Notes under the pieces: generated by a model | What the model was told of the DNA's origin: nothing | What the model saw: the letters and a program-made list of their open reading frames with translations, nothing else | The model's database searches: none | Program-made: the position numbers and the translations under genes | NCBI GenBank assembly: GCA_001770475.1 | Contig: MERB01000010.1 | Span: forward strand, 34,060-74,658 | DNA: 40,599 nt | Direction: 5' to 3' | DNA from: Betaproteobacteria bacterium RIFCSPLOWO2_02_FULL_66_14 | GTDB taxonomy: Bacteria; Pseudomonadota; Gammaproteobacteria; Burkholderiales; SG8-39 | In this document: positions 1 to 10,249 of the stretch, piece by piece | Numbering within the stretch: position 1 is the first letter of the stretch | Layout: each line of letters opens with the position of its first letter

Positions 1-353
1 GGGTCGGCGACCCCGCGGTCATGGCCGTACTTGCGCGCGATCTTGATCGCGGCCTCGTTCGCCTCCAGCCCCGAATTGCAGAAGAACACTTCGTCCAGCC
101 CGCTGATCTGGGCAAGGCGATCGGCCGCGGCTTCCTGCAGCGGCTGGCGGTAAAGGTTCGAGGTGTGGATCGCGCGACCGATCTGTTCGCGCAGCGCATG
201 CACCAGGCGCGGATGGTTGTGGCCAAGCGTGTTCACCGCGATCCCGGCGAGCGCATCGAGGTACTTGCGGCCCTCTTCGTCCCAGAGCCAGACCCCCTGG
301 CCCCTGACGAACGCGACCGCCTGGCGGGCATAGGTGTTCATCACATGAGACAT
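1..353 (-). CDS. argD: Acetylornithine/succinyldiaminopimelate-type class III aminotransferase, N-terminal part (truncated by window edge)
   Basis: Minus-strand translation MSHVMNTYARQAVAFVRGQGVWLWDEEGRKYLDALAGIAVNTLGHNHPRL...GLEANEAAIKIARKYGH is typical of the ArgD family; GGAGG upstream of the ATG at 353. Confidence 0.85.
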   Translation of the reverse strand, partial: MSHVMNTYARQAVAFVRGQGVWLWDEEGRKYLDALAGIAVNTLGHNHPRLVHALREQIGRAIHTSNLYRQPLQEAAADRLAQISGLDEVFFCNSGLEANEAAIKIARKYGHDRGVAD

Positions 354-373
354 GTTCGCGCCTCCAAAAGCAA

Positions 374-397
374 AACGGCGGTCGCAAAACCGCCGTT
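374..397 (-). terminator. Hairpin AACGGCGGT-N6-ACCGCCGTT followed on the minus strand by TTTTGCTTTT (intrinsic-terminator-like)
   Basis: Perfect 9-bp inverted repeat, T-rich on the minus-strand 3' side, just upstream of the argD RBS. Confidence 0.5.
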
Positions 398-419
398 CGC
401 CAAATCCTATCAAAAAATC

Positions 420-480
420 GGGGTCAGGTCTTGCATTCGCCCGAGAGAAGAGAACGGGGTCAGGTCTGGGACCTGACCCC
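420..480. repeat. REP-like GGGGTCAGGTC element: half-site 420-430 plus palindrome GGGGTCAGGTC-TGG-GACCTGACCCC at 456-480
   Basis: Direct reading; perfect 11-bp arms with 3-nt loop. Confidence 0.75.
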
Positions 481-510
481 GCTATCCCACGAACGGTCTG
501 GCAAAACCTC

Positions 511-2550
511 TCAGCCGATGCGCTGGAGCAGCTTTTCCTCGGCAGCCTTCAGTACCCGGACGCACGGCGCATAGCCCTCGTACACGATGCCGTGCAGCTC
601 CATGCGCTTTTGCGAGCGCAGCAGGCCCGCGAGGTACTCGGTGATCTCGGTCGTGATCAGCTGACCGGGCACGAGAACCGGGATGCCCGGCGGGTAGGGC
701 ACGATGCCGTCGGCGCAGACGCGCTGCGCCAGTTCCGGGTTGACGCGCTCGCGTTCGTCGAACACCGGGATCAGCTCGCCGCCGCAGTAGTAGGCATCGC
801 GCGGCAGATAGCGCAGCCGCGTGAATCCCGGGATTTCCGGCGTCTGCACCAGGCGCCGCCGCGGCCGGCCTTCGCGCGCGATGCGCATGAACGCGTCGTA
901 CAGGCGCGACACCTTCGATCGCGTCGTGCCGACCGTGAGCAGCAGCGTGAGCGTGTTGAAGGTGCTTTTCTCGACCTGGATGTTGTAGCGGTCAAACAGC
1001 GTCTGCTGCAGGTCCTCGACCGTGTAGCCGCAGCCCGAGATGTCGATCGTCACCTTGGTCGGGTCGAGCCGGATGCCGTCGTTTTTCACCTCGTCGGGCA
1101 GCAGGTCGGCGAGTTCCAGGCAGCGAAACACGCCGGTGGAATTGAGCTGCAGGCGCAGCTCGGCGGCGAGTTGCAGCGTGCGTGCGAGCAGCTTGTAGCC
1201 CTCCATCACCGCCTGCTTCCTCGCCACGTCGAGGCTCGCGATCAGCCCGTACTGCGGGCTGGTCGAGGTGTGCATGTTGAAGTTCTCGCGGAACAGGTGC
1301 TCGCGGAAATCCGGGTCGTTGACGTGGATCATCGAGGCTTGCGAGAACGCCGAGAGCACCTTGTGCGTGGACTGCGTGGCGTAATCGGCGCCGGCTTCGA
1401 GCGCCGTGGGGCGGAATTCCGGGTGAAACCGCGCGAAGCCGTACCAGGCCTCGTCGACGATCACCTTGATCCCCTTTTCGTGCGCGGCTTCCACGATCGG
1501 AGCGAGGTCGTAGCGCAGCCCGTCGTAGGTGCAGGAGGTGAGAATCAGCGCCTGCGCGTCGGGGTGCGCTGCGATCGCCTCGAAAATCGTCTTCTTCGGC
1601 ACCGGGCCGTACAGGCCGAAGGTGCGGTTGAGCGCCGAATCGAGATACACGGGGTGCGCGCCCGAGAGCACGACGCCGTGGTGCACGCTTTTGTGGCAGT
1701 TTCGATCGAGCAGCAGCTTTTCGCCCGGCGCAAGCAGCGTCTGGAAGATCACCTTGTTGGCCGCCGAGGTGCCATTGGTCGCGAAGAAGGTGCGCTGCGC
1801 GCCGAAGGCCTTCGCGGCGAGCGCCTGCGCCTCGCGGATTACGCCCTTGGGTTCCATCAGCGAATCGAGCATCGGCACCGACACGGAGAGGTCGGCGTCG
1901 AAGACGTGTTCGCCCATGAACTCGTAGAAATCGCTCACCCAGGGGCTCGCGCGCAGCGATTCGCCCGAGGAATGCCCCGGCGTGTGCCACTGGTCCTTCG
2001 CCATCCAGACGTAGCTCTTCAACTGGTCGTAGAAGGGCGTTCTCGCGCGCTCCTGGATCTGCGCGTTCAGGATGCGGTAGATGCCGCGGTAATCGCGCTC
2101 CTCGCGATAGAAATAGCCGTCGACCGCCTCGGTAAACAGCGCATCGACGACGTCGTCCTCCTTTTCCTGCGCGATCAGGATGTAGACGTCGAGTTCGGGG
2201 CGAAACCGGGTGATTCGCTGCACGAGTTCCAGCGCCGACATCTGCAGCCGTGGATTGCGCCGACCTTCGGCGGGCGCGCCGTTGCGCCTGCCTCGCGCGG
2301 GCAGGGTGTAGAGCTTGTCGTCCACCAGCACGCACTGGAAGTCGCCGTCGGACTCGATCGCGGTGAGCGCGTCCTTCGCGGTCGTGACCCCGGAGAACGC
2401 GATGCCGCAGGGATTGTCGAGCGAGCGCGCCGCCGCGTTCAGCCCCTTGACGATCTCCCGCAGCACCAGCGTCTCGTCGTTGATGACGAGAATCCGGCTG
2501 ACGGGATGCGCAACGCGCAGCGGCGCGTGGCGGGGAACGGGGCGCGGCAT
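511..2550 (-). CDS. Orn/Lys/Arg family PLP-dependent decarboxylase with N-terminal receiver-like domain
   Basis: 679-aa ORF; motifs HTPGHSSG, FFATNGTSAANK, VDEAWYGFARFHPEF, STHKVLSAFSQASMIHV (PLP lysine context). Confidence 0.9.
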   Translation of the reverse strand: MPRPVPRHAPLRVAHPVSRILVINDETLVLREIVKGLNAAARSLDNPCGIAFSGVTTAKDALTAIESDGDFQCVLVDDKLYTLPARGRRNGAPAEGRRNPRLQMSALELVQRITRFRPELDVYILIAQEKEDDVVDALFTEAVDGYFYREERDYRGIYRILNAQIQERARTPFYDQLKSYVWMAKDQWHTPGHSSGESLRASPWVSDFYEFMGEHVFDADLSVSVPMLDSLMEPKGVIREAQALAAKAFGAQRTFFATNGTSAANKVIFQTLLAPGEKLLLDRNCHKSVHHGVVLSGAHPVYLDSALNRTFGLYGPVPKKTIFEAIAAHPDAQALILTSCTYDGLRYDLAPIVEAAHEKGIKVIVDEAWYGFARFHPEFRPTALEAGADYATQSTHKVLSAFSQASMIHVNDPDFREHLFRENFNMHTSTSPQYGLIASLDVARKQAVMEGYKLLARTLQLAAELRLQLNSTGVFRCLELADLLPDEVKNDGIRLDPTKVTIDISGCGYTVEDLQQTLFDRYNIQVEKSTFNTLTLLLTVGTTRSKVSRLYDAFMRIAREGRPRRRLVQTPEIPGFTRLRYLPRDAYYCGGELIPVFDERERVNPELAQRVCADGIVPYPPGIPVLVPGQLITTEITEYLAGLLRSQKRMELHGIVYEGYAPCVRVLKAAEEKLLQRIG

Positions 2551-2669
2551 CGGCGGAAGCGGATCCCGCTAAATCCGGTCCGGATTCGCAGCCGGGCTCA
2601 TTCGGGCGCCATGATCCTGCGCGGGAAAGCCATGATCGCGCACCGCTCGCCACCTATAATCGCCGCACC

Positions 2670-3011
2670 ATGTCCCCAGCAGAACTCGTGATCGAGGGCG
2701 TCACCGCCGGGGGCCAGCCGTTCCGGCCGAGCGACTGGGCGGAGCGCCTGTGCGGCGTGATGGCGGCTTTCGGGGGCGATCACCGGATGCAGTATTCGCC
2801 CTACGTTCATCCGGTGACGGCGAACGGGCTGCGCTGCGTGGTGGTGGACCTGCGCCTCGAGGACATCGAGCCGATGGCCTATCGGTTCCTGCTGGGTTTT
2901 GCGAAGGAGAACGAACTGCGCACGCGCGACGGCCGGGTTGCGGCGCGCACGCTTCTTGCGCAACTGCATGGCGCCGAAGCGCAGCGCCCGGATGCTAGGA
3001 CATCGCCTTGA
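2670..3011 (+). CDS. DUF3579 family protein
   Basis: 113-aa ORF MSPAELVIEGVTAGGQPFRPSDWAERLCGVMAAFGGDHRMQYSPYVHPV resembles the betaproteobacterial DUF3579 family. Confidence 0.75.
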   Translation: MSPAELVIEGVTAGGQPFRPSDWAERLCGVMAAFGGDHRMQYSPYVHPVTANGLRCVVVDLRLEDIEPMAYRFLLGFAKENELRTRDGRVAARTLLAQLHGAEAQRPDARTSP

Positions 3012-3258
3012 TGGCGTGCGCGAGACGGCTTTTCTGGCGCGCGGCGGCGTTGCGATGCAGAACCTTCTTCGCGGCGACGCGGTCGATCACGCTGCGCGAT
3101 GCGTCGAGCGCGGCGGCGGCAGCCGTCTTGTCGCCGGCGGCGATCGCTTTCTTCACTTTCTTGATCGCCGTGCGCACCGCGGTGCGCAGGCTGAAATTGT
3201 GGCTGTGGCGCACGAGCGCCTGGCGTGCGCGCTTGCGCGCCGACTTGATATTGGCCAT
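2995..3258 (-). CDS. rpsT: 30S ribosomal protein S20
   Basis: 87 aa MANIKSARKRARQALVRHSHNFSLRTAVRTAIKKVKKAI..., canonical S20. Confidence 0.97.
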   Translation of the reverse strand: MANIKSARKRARQALVRHSHNFSLRTAVRTAIKKVKKAIAAGDKTAAAAALDASRSVIDRVAAKKVLHRNAAARQKSRLAHAIKAMS

Positions 3259-3429
3259 GGCTTTGATCAGTCTGCGAAAAGGGGGCGAATTCTAGCATGA
3301 AGCTGGAACCCTCCGATTCGCCCGGCGACCTTGGGCTTCGGTTCGCGGGTTTGGGGGTCCACCGGTCTCCCGATTTCGTGAAAACCGCCGCCCGTGACGA
3401 ACGCAGGCTCGATTTTGCCGTTCCCCGAT

Positions 3430-3466
3430 CTCCCGACTTTGCGAAGATTCACCGCAAAGTCGGGAG
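3430..3466. repeat. Palindromic repeat CTCCCGACTTTGCG-N9-CGCAAAGTCGGGAG, same family as the elements at 40.3-40.6 kb
   Basis: Perfect 14-bp inverted repeat; a degenerate copy (CCGGTCTCCCGATTTCGTG) lies about 70 bp upstream at about 3363. Confidence 0.75.
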
Positions 3467-3583
3467 TCCATGGAACCCCGAAAACCGCACGGCGATCGAT
3501 CGAATGCGCGAGGTCGTGAGTTCGGGGAAAGACCAATTCAGCGTGCCTTGCGTCACACCTACTGGCCTTGGCGGTGCTCCAGC

Positions 3584-5125
3584 ATGAACCTGCTGCGCGC
3601 ACTCGCCACCGTGAGCAGCATGACGCTGCTTTCGCGGATCCTGGGGTACGCGCGGGACTTCTTCATCGCCCGGTCGTTCGGCGCGGGCCTCGCGACCGAT
3701 GCCTTCTTCGTCGCCTTCCGCATCCCGAACCTGCTGCGGCGACTGTTCGCCGAGGGCGCGTTTTCGCAGGCCTTCGTGCCCATCCTCTCGGAGTACAGGA
3801 ACCGGCAGACCCCGGAGGAGACGCGCTCGCTGGTCGACGCCATCGGCACGATATTGTTCCTGGCGCTCGTCGCGGCCACGGTGCTCGGCATGCTCGCCGC
3901 ACCGCTCATCGGGTATCTGTTCGCGCCCGGGTGGTTCCACACCGAGCCGCAGAAGTTCGGGCTCACCGTGCAGATGCTGCGGATCACGTTCCCGTACATC
4001 CTGTTCATCTCCCTGGTCGCGCTGGCCGCGGGCGTGCTCAACACCTGGAGCCGGTTCGCGGTGCCGGCGTTCACCCCGACGCTGCTCAACGTCTCGTTCA
4101 TTTTCGCTGCCGCGTTTGCCGCGCCCTGGTTCGATCCGCCGATCCTGGCGCTCGCCTGGGCGGTGTTCGCCGGGGGAGTGCTGCAACTTGCGTTCCAGAT
4201 ACCGTTTCTCGCGCGCATCGGAATGCTGCCGCGCTGGCGATTGAACCTGAAACACCCGGGGGTCGCGCGCGTCCTGAAGCTCATGGCGCCGGCGGTGTTC
4301 GGCGTCTCGGTCAGCCAGATTTCGCTCCTCATCAACACGATCTTCGCCTCGTTCCTGGTCTCGGGAAGCGTGTCTTGGCTGTACTACGCCGACCGGCTGA
4401 TGGAGTTCCCGGCCGGAGTCCTCGGCGTCGCGGTCGGAACGATCCTGCTGCCGAGCCTGTCGAAGTATCACGCCGACGGAGCGCCGCAGGAATACGCGCG
4501 GCTCCTGGACTGGGGGCTTCGCATCACGCTGCTGCTCGCCGTGCCTGCCGCGGCTGCGCTGGCGGTGCTCGCCATGCCCCTGATCGCGACCTTGTTTCAC
4601 TACGGGCGCTTCGGCGCCGAGGACGCGTGGATGACGCGCCAGGCGCTCGTCGCCTACAGCATCGGGCTCGTGGGCATGATCCTGGTGAAAATCCTCGCGC
4701 CCGGGTTCTATGCGCGGCAGAACGTGGTGACGCCGGTGAAGATCGGAGTCGTGACGCTCGTCGTGACGCAGTTGATGAACCTCGCGTTCATCGGTCCGCT
4801 GCGGCACGCGGGGCTCGCGCTCGCGATCGGGCTGGGCGCGTGCCTCAACGCGGCGCTGCTGTTCAGGTACCTGCGCTCGGGCGGGATTTTCGTGCCGCAG
4901 CCGGGCTGGGGCGGGTTTGCGGCCAGGCTCCTCGCGGCGGTTGTCGCGATGGGCGCCGCGCTGCACTTCGCGATGGGCTCCCCGGCGTGGTGGCTGCAGG
5001 CCGGCTGGCAGGCGAAGCTGCCCGCACTCCTCGGGCTCGTCGCCCTCGGCATGGCGGTCTACGGTGCCGTGCTGCTCGCGCTCGGTTTTCGACCGCGCGA
5101 TTTCTCGCGCCGGGGCGCCGGGTGA
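3584..5125 (+). CDS. murJ: Lipid II flippase MurJ (MviN)
   Basis: [68 protein letters not shown] is a canonical MurJ N-terminus; multi-TM. Confidence 0.96.
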   Translation: MNLLRALATVSSMTLLSRILGYARDFFIARSFGAGLATDAFFVAFRIPNLLRRLFAEGAFSQAFVPILSEYRNRQTPEETRSLVDAIGTILFLALVAATVLGMLAAPLIGYLFAPGWFHTEPQKFGLTVQMLRITFPYILFISLVALAAGVLNTWSRFAVPAFTPTLLNVSFIFAAAFAAPWFDPPILALAWAVFAGGVLQLAFQIPFLARIGMLPRWRLNLKHPGVARVLKLMAPAVFGVSVSQISLLINTIFASFLVSGSVSWLYYADRLMEFPAGVLGVAVGTILLPSLSKYHADGAPQEYARLLDWGLRITLLLAVPAAAALAVLAMPLIATLFHYGRFGAEDAWMTRQALVAYSIGLVGMILVKILAPGFYARQNVVTPVKIGVVTLVVTQLMNLAFIGPLRHAGLALAIGLGACLNAALLFRYLRSGGIFVPQPGWGGFAARLLAAVVAMGAALHFAMGSPAWWLQAGWQAKLPALLGLVALGMAVYGAVLLALGFRPRDFSRRGAG

Positions 5126-5976
5126 TGGCGCAGTTGGCGCCGTTCGCCGACCTGATGAAGCGCCCCGACGTGCGAATCGATCTCGCGCGCGCCTGCCTGC
5201 TCGTCGCCGAAGACGCGTACCCCGGGTTGGAGGTGGAGAAATACCTCGCTGAACTCGAACGCATGGCCGAGCGGTTGCGCGGGAACCTTTCGCAGACGGC
5301 GGGCACCGAGAGAAAACTGGTCGCGCTGAATGAGTTCCTGTTCGAAGAACTGGGTTACGCCGGCAATGCAGGAGACTTCTACGATCCGCGCAATTCGTAT
5401 CTCAACGAGGTGATCGACCGGCGCACGGGAATCCCGCTCACGCTCTCGGTGGTCTACATGGAACTCGGCCGGCGCATCGGCCTGCCGCTTCAGGGCGTGT
5501 CGTTTCCGGGGCATTTCCTGGTGCGCTTGAGGCTGCGGGGCGGAATGCTGGTTCTCGATCCGTTCGTCGGCGGCGCGCTGCTCGCCGAGGACGAGTTGCG
5601 CGAGCGCCTGCAGCGCGTCGTGCCCGAAAGCCTCGCGGGCGGCGTGCCGCTGACGCAGTTGCCGCTCGGCCGGTTTCTCGAGCCCGCGACCAACCGGCAG
5701 ATCGTCGTCCGGCTGCTGCGAAACCTCAAGGGCGTGTATCGCGAGACCGACCAGCCGGATCGCCTGCTCGCGGTCCTGAACCGGATGCGTGTCGTCGCGC
5801 CGGAGGCGAGCGCCGAACTGCGCGAGCGCGGGTTGCTGTACCAGCGGCTGGAGTGCCATCGCGCGGCGCTCGCCGATCTCACCGGGTACCTCGAGCGCGA
5901 ACCCGAGGCGGGCGACGCCGCGGAGATCCGCATCCGGATCGCGGAATTGAGCCGTCTCTGCGCGCGGCTCAATTAA
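5125..5976 (+). CDS. SirB1 family transglutaminase-like protein with C-terminal TPR-like region
   Basis: [37 protein letters not shown]...NYLNEVIDRRTGIPLTLSVVYMELGRRIGLPLQGVSFPGHFLVR; ATGA overlap with murJ. Confidence 0.88.
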   Translation: MAQLAPFADLMKRPDVRIDLARACLLVAEDAYPGLEVEKYLAELERMAERLRGNLSQTAGTERKLVALNEFLFEELGYAGNAGDFYDPRNSYLNEVIDRRTGIPLTLSVVYMELGRRIGLPLQGVSFPGHFLVRLRLRGGMLVLDPFVGGALLAEDELRERLQRVVPESLAGGVPLTQLPLGRFLEPATNRQIVVRLLRNLKGVYRETDQPDRLLAVLNRMRVVAPEASAELRERGLLYQRLECHRAALADLTGYLEREPEAGDAAEIRIRIAELSRLCARLN

Positions 5977-6019
5977 AGACGCCGGATCTTCGTTAAAATC
6001 AACGCTTTTTCGGGTGTCG

Positions 6020-6949
6020 ATGGTCGTCACGCACGGAACACTTGCGCCGGGCACCGGCGGGCATGCGCTGACGGTCGGCAACTTCGACGGCGTACACCTC
6101 GGGCACCGCGCGATGCTGGAGCGCGTCGTGCAGAAGGCGAGGGCGCTTGGGGTCAGGTCCTGCGTTCTCACGTTCGAGCCGCACGCGCGCGAATTTTTTG
6201 CGCCGCGCGAGGCGCCGGCGCGGCTCGCGCGGTTGCGCGACAAGCTGGAGCTTTTCGCCGAGGCGGGAATCGACCGCGCCCACGTGGCGCGATTCGATGC
6301 GCGACTCGCAAGCGTGCCCGCGGAGCGCTTCATCGACGAGATGCTGGTCAACGGGCTCGGGACGAAGTGGCTGCTCGTAGGCCGCGATTTCAGGTTCGGC
6401 GCGAAGCGCGCGGGCGATTACGCGCTGCTCGAGCGGGTGGCGCGCGAGCGCGGTTTTGCGCTCGAAGCGATGCCCGACGTGGCGCACGAGGGCGCGCGGG
6501 TGTCGAGTTCGGCGGTAAGGGCGGCGCTTGCGGAAGGGGATTTCGCGCGCGCCTCGCGCCTGCTCGGGCGGCGCTACGCGATCAGCGGCCGAGTCGCGCA
6601 CGGCGAGCGGGTGGGCCGGGCGCTCGGGTTTCCGACCGCGAACATCGTGCTTCGGCGCCGGCCGCCGCTCACCGGGGTGTTCGTGGTCGAAGCCGAACTC
6701 GAGGAAACGCACGCGAAGCTGCAAGGGGCGGCGAGCGTCGGGCGGCGGCCGACGCTGCGAAGCGACGCCGCGCCGCTGCTGGAAGTGCATCTGCTCGATT
6801 TCGACGCGCCGATCTACGGCAGGCACCTGCGGGTGGCGTTTCTCGAGAAGCTGCGCGAGCAGCAGAAATACGACGGGCTGGACGCGCTGCGCGAAGCGAT
6901 CGCGCAGGACGTCGAGCGCACCAGGGAGTACTTCAGGAACCATGGCTGA
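6020..6949 (+). CDS. ribF: Bifunctional riboflavin kinase/FAD synthetase
   Basis: [63 protein letters not shown]. Confidence 0.96.
   Translation: MVVTHGTLAPGTGGHALTVGNFDGVHLGHRAMLERVVQKARALGVRSCVLTFEPHAREFFAPREAPARLARLRDKLELFAEAGIDRAHVARFDARLASVPAERFIDEMLVNGLGTKWLLVGRDFRFGAKRAGDYALLERVARERGFALEAMPDVAHEGARVSSSAVRAALAEGDFARASRLLGRRYAISGRVAHGERVGRALGFPTANIVLRRRPPLTGVFVVEAELEETHAKLQGAASVGRRPTLRSDAAPLLEVHLLDFDAPIYGRHLRVAFLEKLREQQKYDGLDALREAIAQDVERTREYFRNHG
6149..6167 (+). repeat. GGGGTCAGGTCCTGCGTTC, copy of the 420-438 repeat (17/19 identical) inside ribF
   Basis: Direct comparison with GGGGTCAGGTCTTGCATTC at 420-438. Confidence 0.4.
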
Positions 6950-9737
6950 CTACCGAAGCACGCTGAATTTGCCGGATACGCCGTTTCCCATGCGGGGCGA
7001 CCTCGCCAAGCGCGAGCCGCAGCGCATCGAGGACTGGGAGGAACGCGGCGTCTACAAGCGGCTTCGCAGCGTCGCCGCGGGCCGTCCGCGCTTCGTGCTG
7101 CACGACGGCCCGCCGTACGCGAACGGCGACATCCACATCGGCACCGCGGTCAACAAGATCCTCAAGGACATGGTGGTCAAGTCGAAGTCGCTCGCCGGGT
7201 TCGATGCGCCGTACGTGCCCGGTTGGGACTGCCACGGCATGCCGATCGAGGTGCAGATCGAGAAAAAGCACGGCAAGGACCTCTCCGCGGAAGAAACGCA
7301 GCGCCTGTGCCGCGCCTACGCCACCGAGCAGATCGCGCGCCAGAAGAAGGATTTCCAGCGCCTCGGCGTGCTGGGCGAGTGGGACAACCCCTACCTCACG
7401 ATGGCCTTCCGCAGCGAAGCCGACGAGATCCGCGCGCTCGGCGTGCTGCTGAAGAAGGGCTACGTCTACCGCGGGCTCAAGCCCGTGAACTGGTGCTTCG
7501 ACTGCGGCTCGGCGCTCGCCGAAGCCGAAGTCGAGTACGAGGACCGCAAGGATCCGGCGATCGACGTCGGATTTCCGCTCGCCGAAGACGAGCGCGACCG
7601 TCTGGCGGCGGCATTCGGCCTCGCCAAGTTGCCGGCTGGCCCGGTGCACGCGGTGATCTGGACGACCACGCCGTGGACCCTCCCCGCCAACCAGGCGCTG
7701 AACGCACACCCGGAATTCGGCTACGACCTCGTAGAGACCGGGAAGGGATTGCTGGTTCTTGCGACCGAACTGCGCGATGCGTGCCTTGCGCGCTACAAGC
7801 TTTCCGGGAAGACGCTCGCTTCCTGCCCCGGTGCGAAGCTCGAGAACCTGCGCTTCCGGCATCCGTTCTACGACCGCGACGCGCCCGTGTACCTCGGCGA
7901 GTACGTCACGCTCGACACCGGGACGGGCGTGGTGCATTCCGCGCCCGCCTACGGTGTCGAGGATTTCGAATCGTGCCGGCGCTACGGCATGAAGGACGAC
8001 GAGATCCTGCGGCCGGTGCAGGGCGACGGCCGGTTCGCCGAGTCGCTGCCGCTATTCGGCGGGCGCGTGATCTGGAAAGCCAATCCCGAAGTCGTTGCCG
8101 AGATCGAGCGCCGCGGCGCCCTCTTCGCGCGCGCCGACGAAGTCCACAGCTACATGCATTGCTGGCGGCACAAGACGCCGGTCATCCTGCGCGCGACCGT
8201 GCAGTGGTTCGCGGGCATGGACGCGGTGCCGGGACAGTGGGGTGCAGTGCCCAGGGAATCGCTGCGCGTCACCGCGTTGCGCGGCGTCGCCGAGACGCAG
8301 TTCTACCCCTCCTGGGGACAGGCGCGGCTGCACGGCATGATCGCCAACCGACCCGACTGGACGCTCTCGCGCCAGCGGCAATGGGGCGTCCCGATGCCGT
8401 TCTTCATCCACAGGGAAACGGGCGAACTGCACCCGCACACGCTCGAGCTGCTCGAAGCGGTCGCGAAGCGCGTCGAGGCGGGCGGCGTCGAGGCCTGGCA
8501 GCAGGTCGACGCGAGCGAGCTGCTCGGAACCGGCGCGGAGCACTACGAAAAGGTGCGCGACACGCTGGACGTCTGGTTCGATTCGGGTTCCACGCATTTC
8601 ACCGTGCTGAAGGGTTCGCACGCGGCGCAGACCGGGTTCCCGGCCGACCTGTACCTCGAGGGCTCGGACCAGCACCGCGGGTGGTTCCATTCGTCGCTGC
8701 TCGTGTCGTGCATGATGAACGGAATCGCGCCGTACAAGGCGCTGCTCACGCACGGTTTCGTCGTCGACGGCGAAGGCCGCAAAATGTCGAAATCCAGGGG
8801 CAACGTGATCGCGCCGCAGCAGATCGCGGGCTCCCTCGGCGCCGAGATCCTGCGGCTCTGGGTGGCTTCGACCGACTACAGCGGCGAGCTTTCGATCTCC
8901 AATGAGATCCTGAAGCGCGTGGTGGAGAGCTACCGGAGAATCCGCAACACGCTGCGGTTTCTGCTCGCCAACACCTCGGATTTCGATCCCGCTTCGAACG
9001 CGGTGCCCGTCGCGGAGATGGTCGAGATCGATCGCTACGCGCTCGCGCTCGCCGCAAAGCTGCAACGGGAGATCACCGAGGATTATTCACGCTACGCGTT
9101 TCACCTCGTCGCGCAGAAGCTGCTTGGATTCTGCTCGGAGGATCTGGGCGGGTTCTACCTCGACATCCTCAAGGACCGGCTCTACACCTGCGCCGCCGGC
9201 TCGAAGGCCCGGCGCTCGGCGCAGACCGCGTTGTGGCACCTGACCGCGAGCCTCGTGCGGCTGATGGCGCCGATCCTGTCGTTCACTGCCGAGGAACTGT
9301 GGCAGGTCTTCTGCCGCCGCGACGACGACAGCGTGTTCTTCCAGACCTGGCACGCGCTTCCGGAAGTCGCAGGCGAGACCGCGCTCATCGAGCGATGGGC
9401 CCGGCTGCGCGAACTGCGCAACCCGGTTCGCAAGCAGCTCGAGGAACTGCGCGCGGCGGGGCAGGTGGGCTCGTCGCTGCAGGGCGAGGCCGATCTGCAC
9501 GCCGACGGCACCGATCGCACGCTGCTCGAAAGCCTCGGCGAGGACCTCAAGTTCGTGCTGCTCACGTCGGCTGCGCGCGTGCACGCCGCGTCCGAGCCTC
9601 GGGTGGAGGTGACACCGAGCGGGCACGCCAAATGCGACCGATGCTGGCACTACCGGGCGGACGTGGACGAGGCGAGTCTGTGCGGCCGCTGCCGCAGCAA
9701 CCTGCACGGCGAAGGCGAAGCGCGCCGGTATGCCTGA
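6942..9737 (+). CDS. ileS: Isoleucyl-tRNA synthetase
   Basis: [42 protein letters not shown]-terminal zinc site [11 protein letters not shown]...CGRC. Confidence 0.98.
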   Translation: MADYRSTLNLPDTPFPMRGDLAKREPQRIEDWEERGVYKRLRSVAAGRPRFVLHDGPPYANGDIHIGTAVNKILKDMVVKSKSLAGFDAPYVPGWDCHGMPIEVQIEKKHGKDLSAEETQRLCRAYATEQIARQKKDFQRLGVLGEWDNPYLTMAFRSEADEIRALGVLLKKGYVYRGLKPVNWCFDCGSALAEAEVEYEDRKDPAIDVGFPLAEDERDRLAAAFGLAKLPAGPVHAVIWTTTPWTLPANQALNAHPEFGYDLVETGKGLLVLATELRDACLARYKLSGKTLASCPGAKLENLRFRHPFYDRDAPVYLGEYVTLDTGTGVVHSAPAYGVEDFESCRRYGMKDDEILRPVQGDGRFAESLPLFGGRVIWKANPEVVAEIERRGALFARADEVHSYMHCWRHKTPVILRATVQWFAGMDAVPGQWGAVPRESLRVTALRGVAETQFYPSWGQARLHGMIANRPDWTLSRQRQWGVPMPFFIHRETGELHPHTLELLEAVAKRVEAGGVEAWQQVDASELLGTGAEHYEKVRDTLDVWFDSGSTHFTVLKGSHAAQTGFPADLYLEGSDQHRGWFHSSLLVSCMMNGIAPYKALLTHGFVVDGEGRKMSKSRGNVIAPQQIAGSLGAEILRLWVASTDYSGELSISNEILKRVVESYRRIRNTLRFLLANTSDFDPASNAVPVAEMVEIDRYALALAAKLQREITEDYSRYAFHLVAQKLLGFCSEDLGGFYLDILKDRLYTCAAGSKARRSAQTALWHLTASLVRLMAPILSFTAEELWQVFCRRDDDSVFFQTWHALPEVAGETALIERWARLRELRNPVRKQLEELRAAGQVGSSLQGEADLHADGTDRTLLESLGEDLKFVLLTSAARVHAASEPRVEVTPSGHAKCDRCWHYRADVDEASLCGRCRSNLHGEGEARRYA

Positions 9738-10242
9738 GAAGGCGCTGTTTTCACGCAATCCCACGCGGCGCGGCGCGGCGTGGCCCTGGTTCGCGGTCGC
9801 GGCGGCGATCATCCTCGCCGACCGGATCACGAAACTCGTCGTGCTCGCCGCGTTCGCGCCGGGTGAAACGCGGTTCGTGACGGGGTTTTTCAACCTGGTG
9901 CTGGTCTACAACAAGGGCGCCGCGTTCAGTTTTCTGGCGAACGCGCCCGGTTGGCAGACGCCGCTCTTTGCGGCGATTGCGGTCGCGGCGGCGGCGATCA
10001 TTTCCTTCCTCCTGCTGCGCGCACGCGGCCGGCGCCTGTACAGCGCGGGGCTCGCGCTGATACTCGGCGGCGCGCTCGGCAACCTGTGGGACCGGCTGCA
10101 ATGGGGCGCGGTGGCAGACTTTCTCGATTTCCACGCCGCGGGGTGGCACTGGCCCGCGTTCAACGTCGCGGATTCCGCGATCACGGTGGGTGCGGCGCTG
10201 CTGATCCTCGAGAGCTTCAGGCAGCGCGATGCCGCGCGATAA
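9730..10242 (+). CDS. lspA: Lipoprotein signal peptidase (signal peptidase II)
   Basis: [57 protein letters not shown]. Confidence 0.97.
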   Translation: MPEKALFSRNPTRRGAAWPWFAVAAAIILADRITKLVVLAAFAPGETRFVTGFFNLVLVYNKGAAFSFLANAPGWQTPLFAAIAVAAAAIISFLLLRARGRRLYSAGLALILGGALGNLWDRLQWGAVADFLDFHAAGWHWPAFNVADSAITVGAALLILESFRQRDAAR

Positions 10243-10249
10243 TGCAGAC

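Noticed and set aside
352-2691. 779-aa plus-strand ORF antisense to the decarboxylase
   Set aside because: Shadow ORF in high-GC DNA; low-complexity Arg/Ala/His/Val-rich translation, while the opposite strand encodes clear family motifs.
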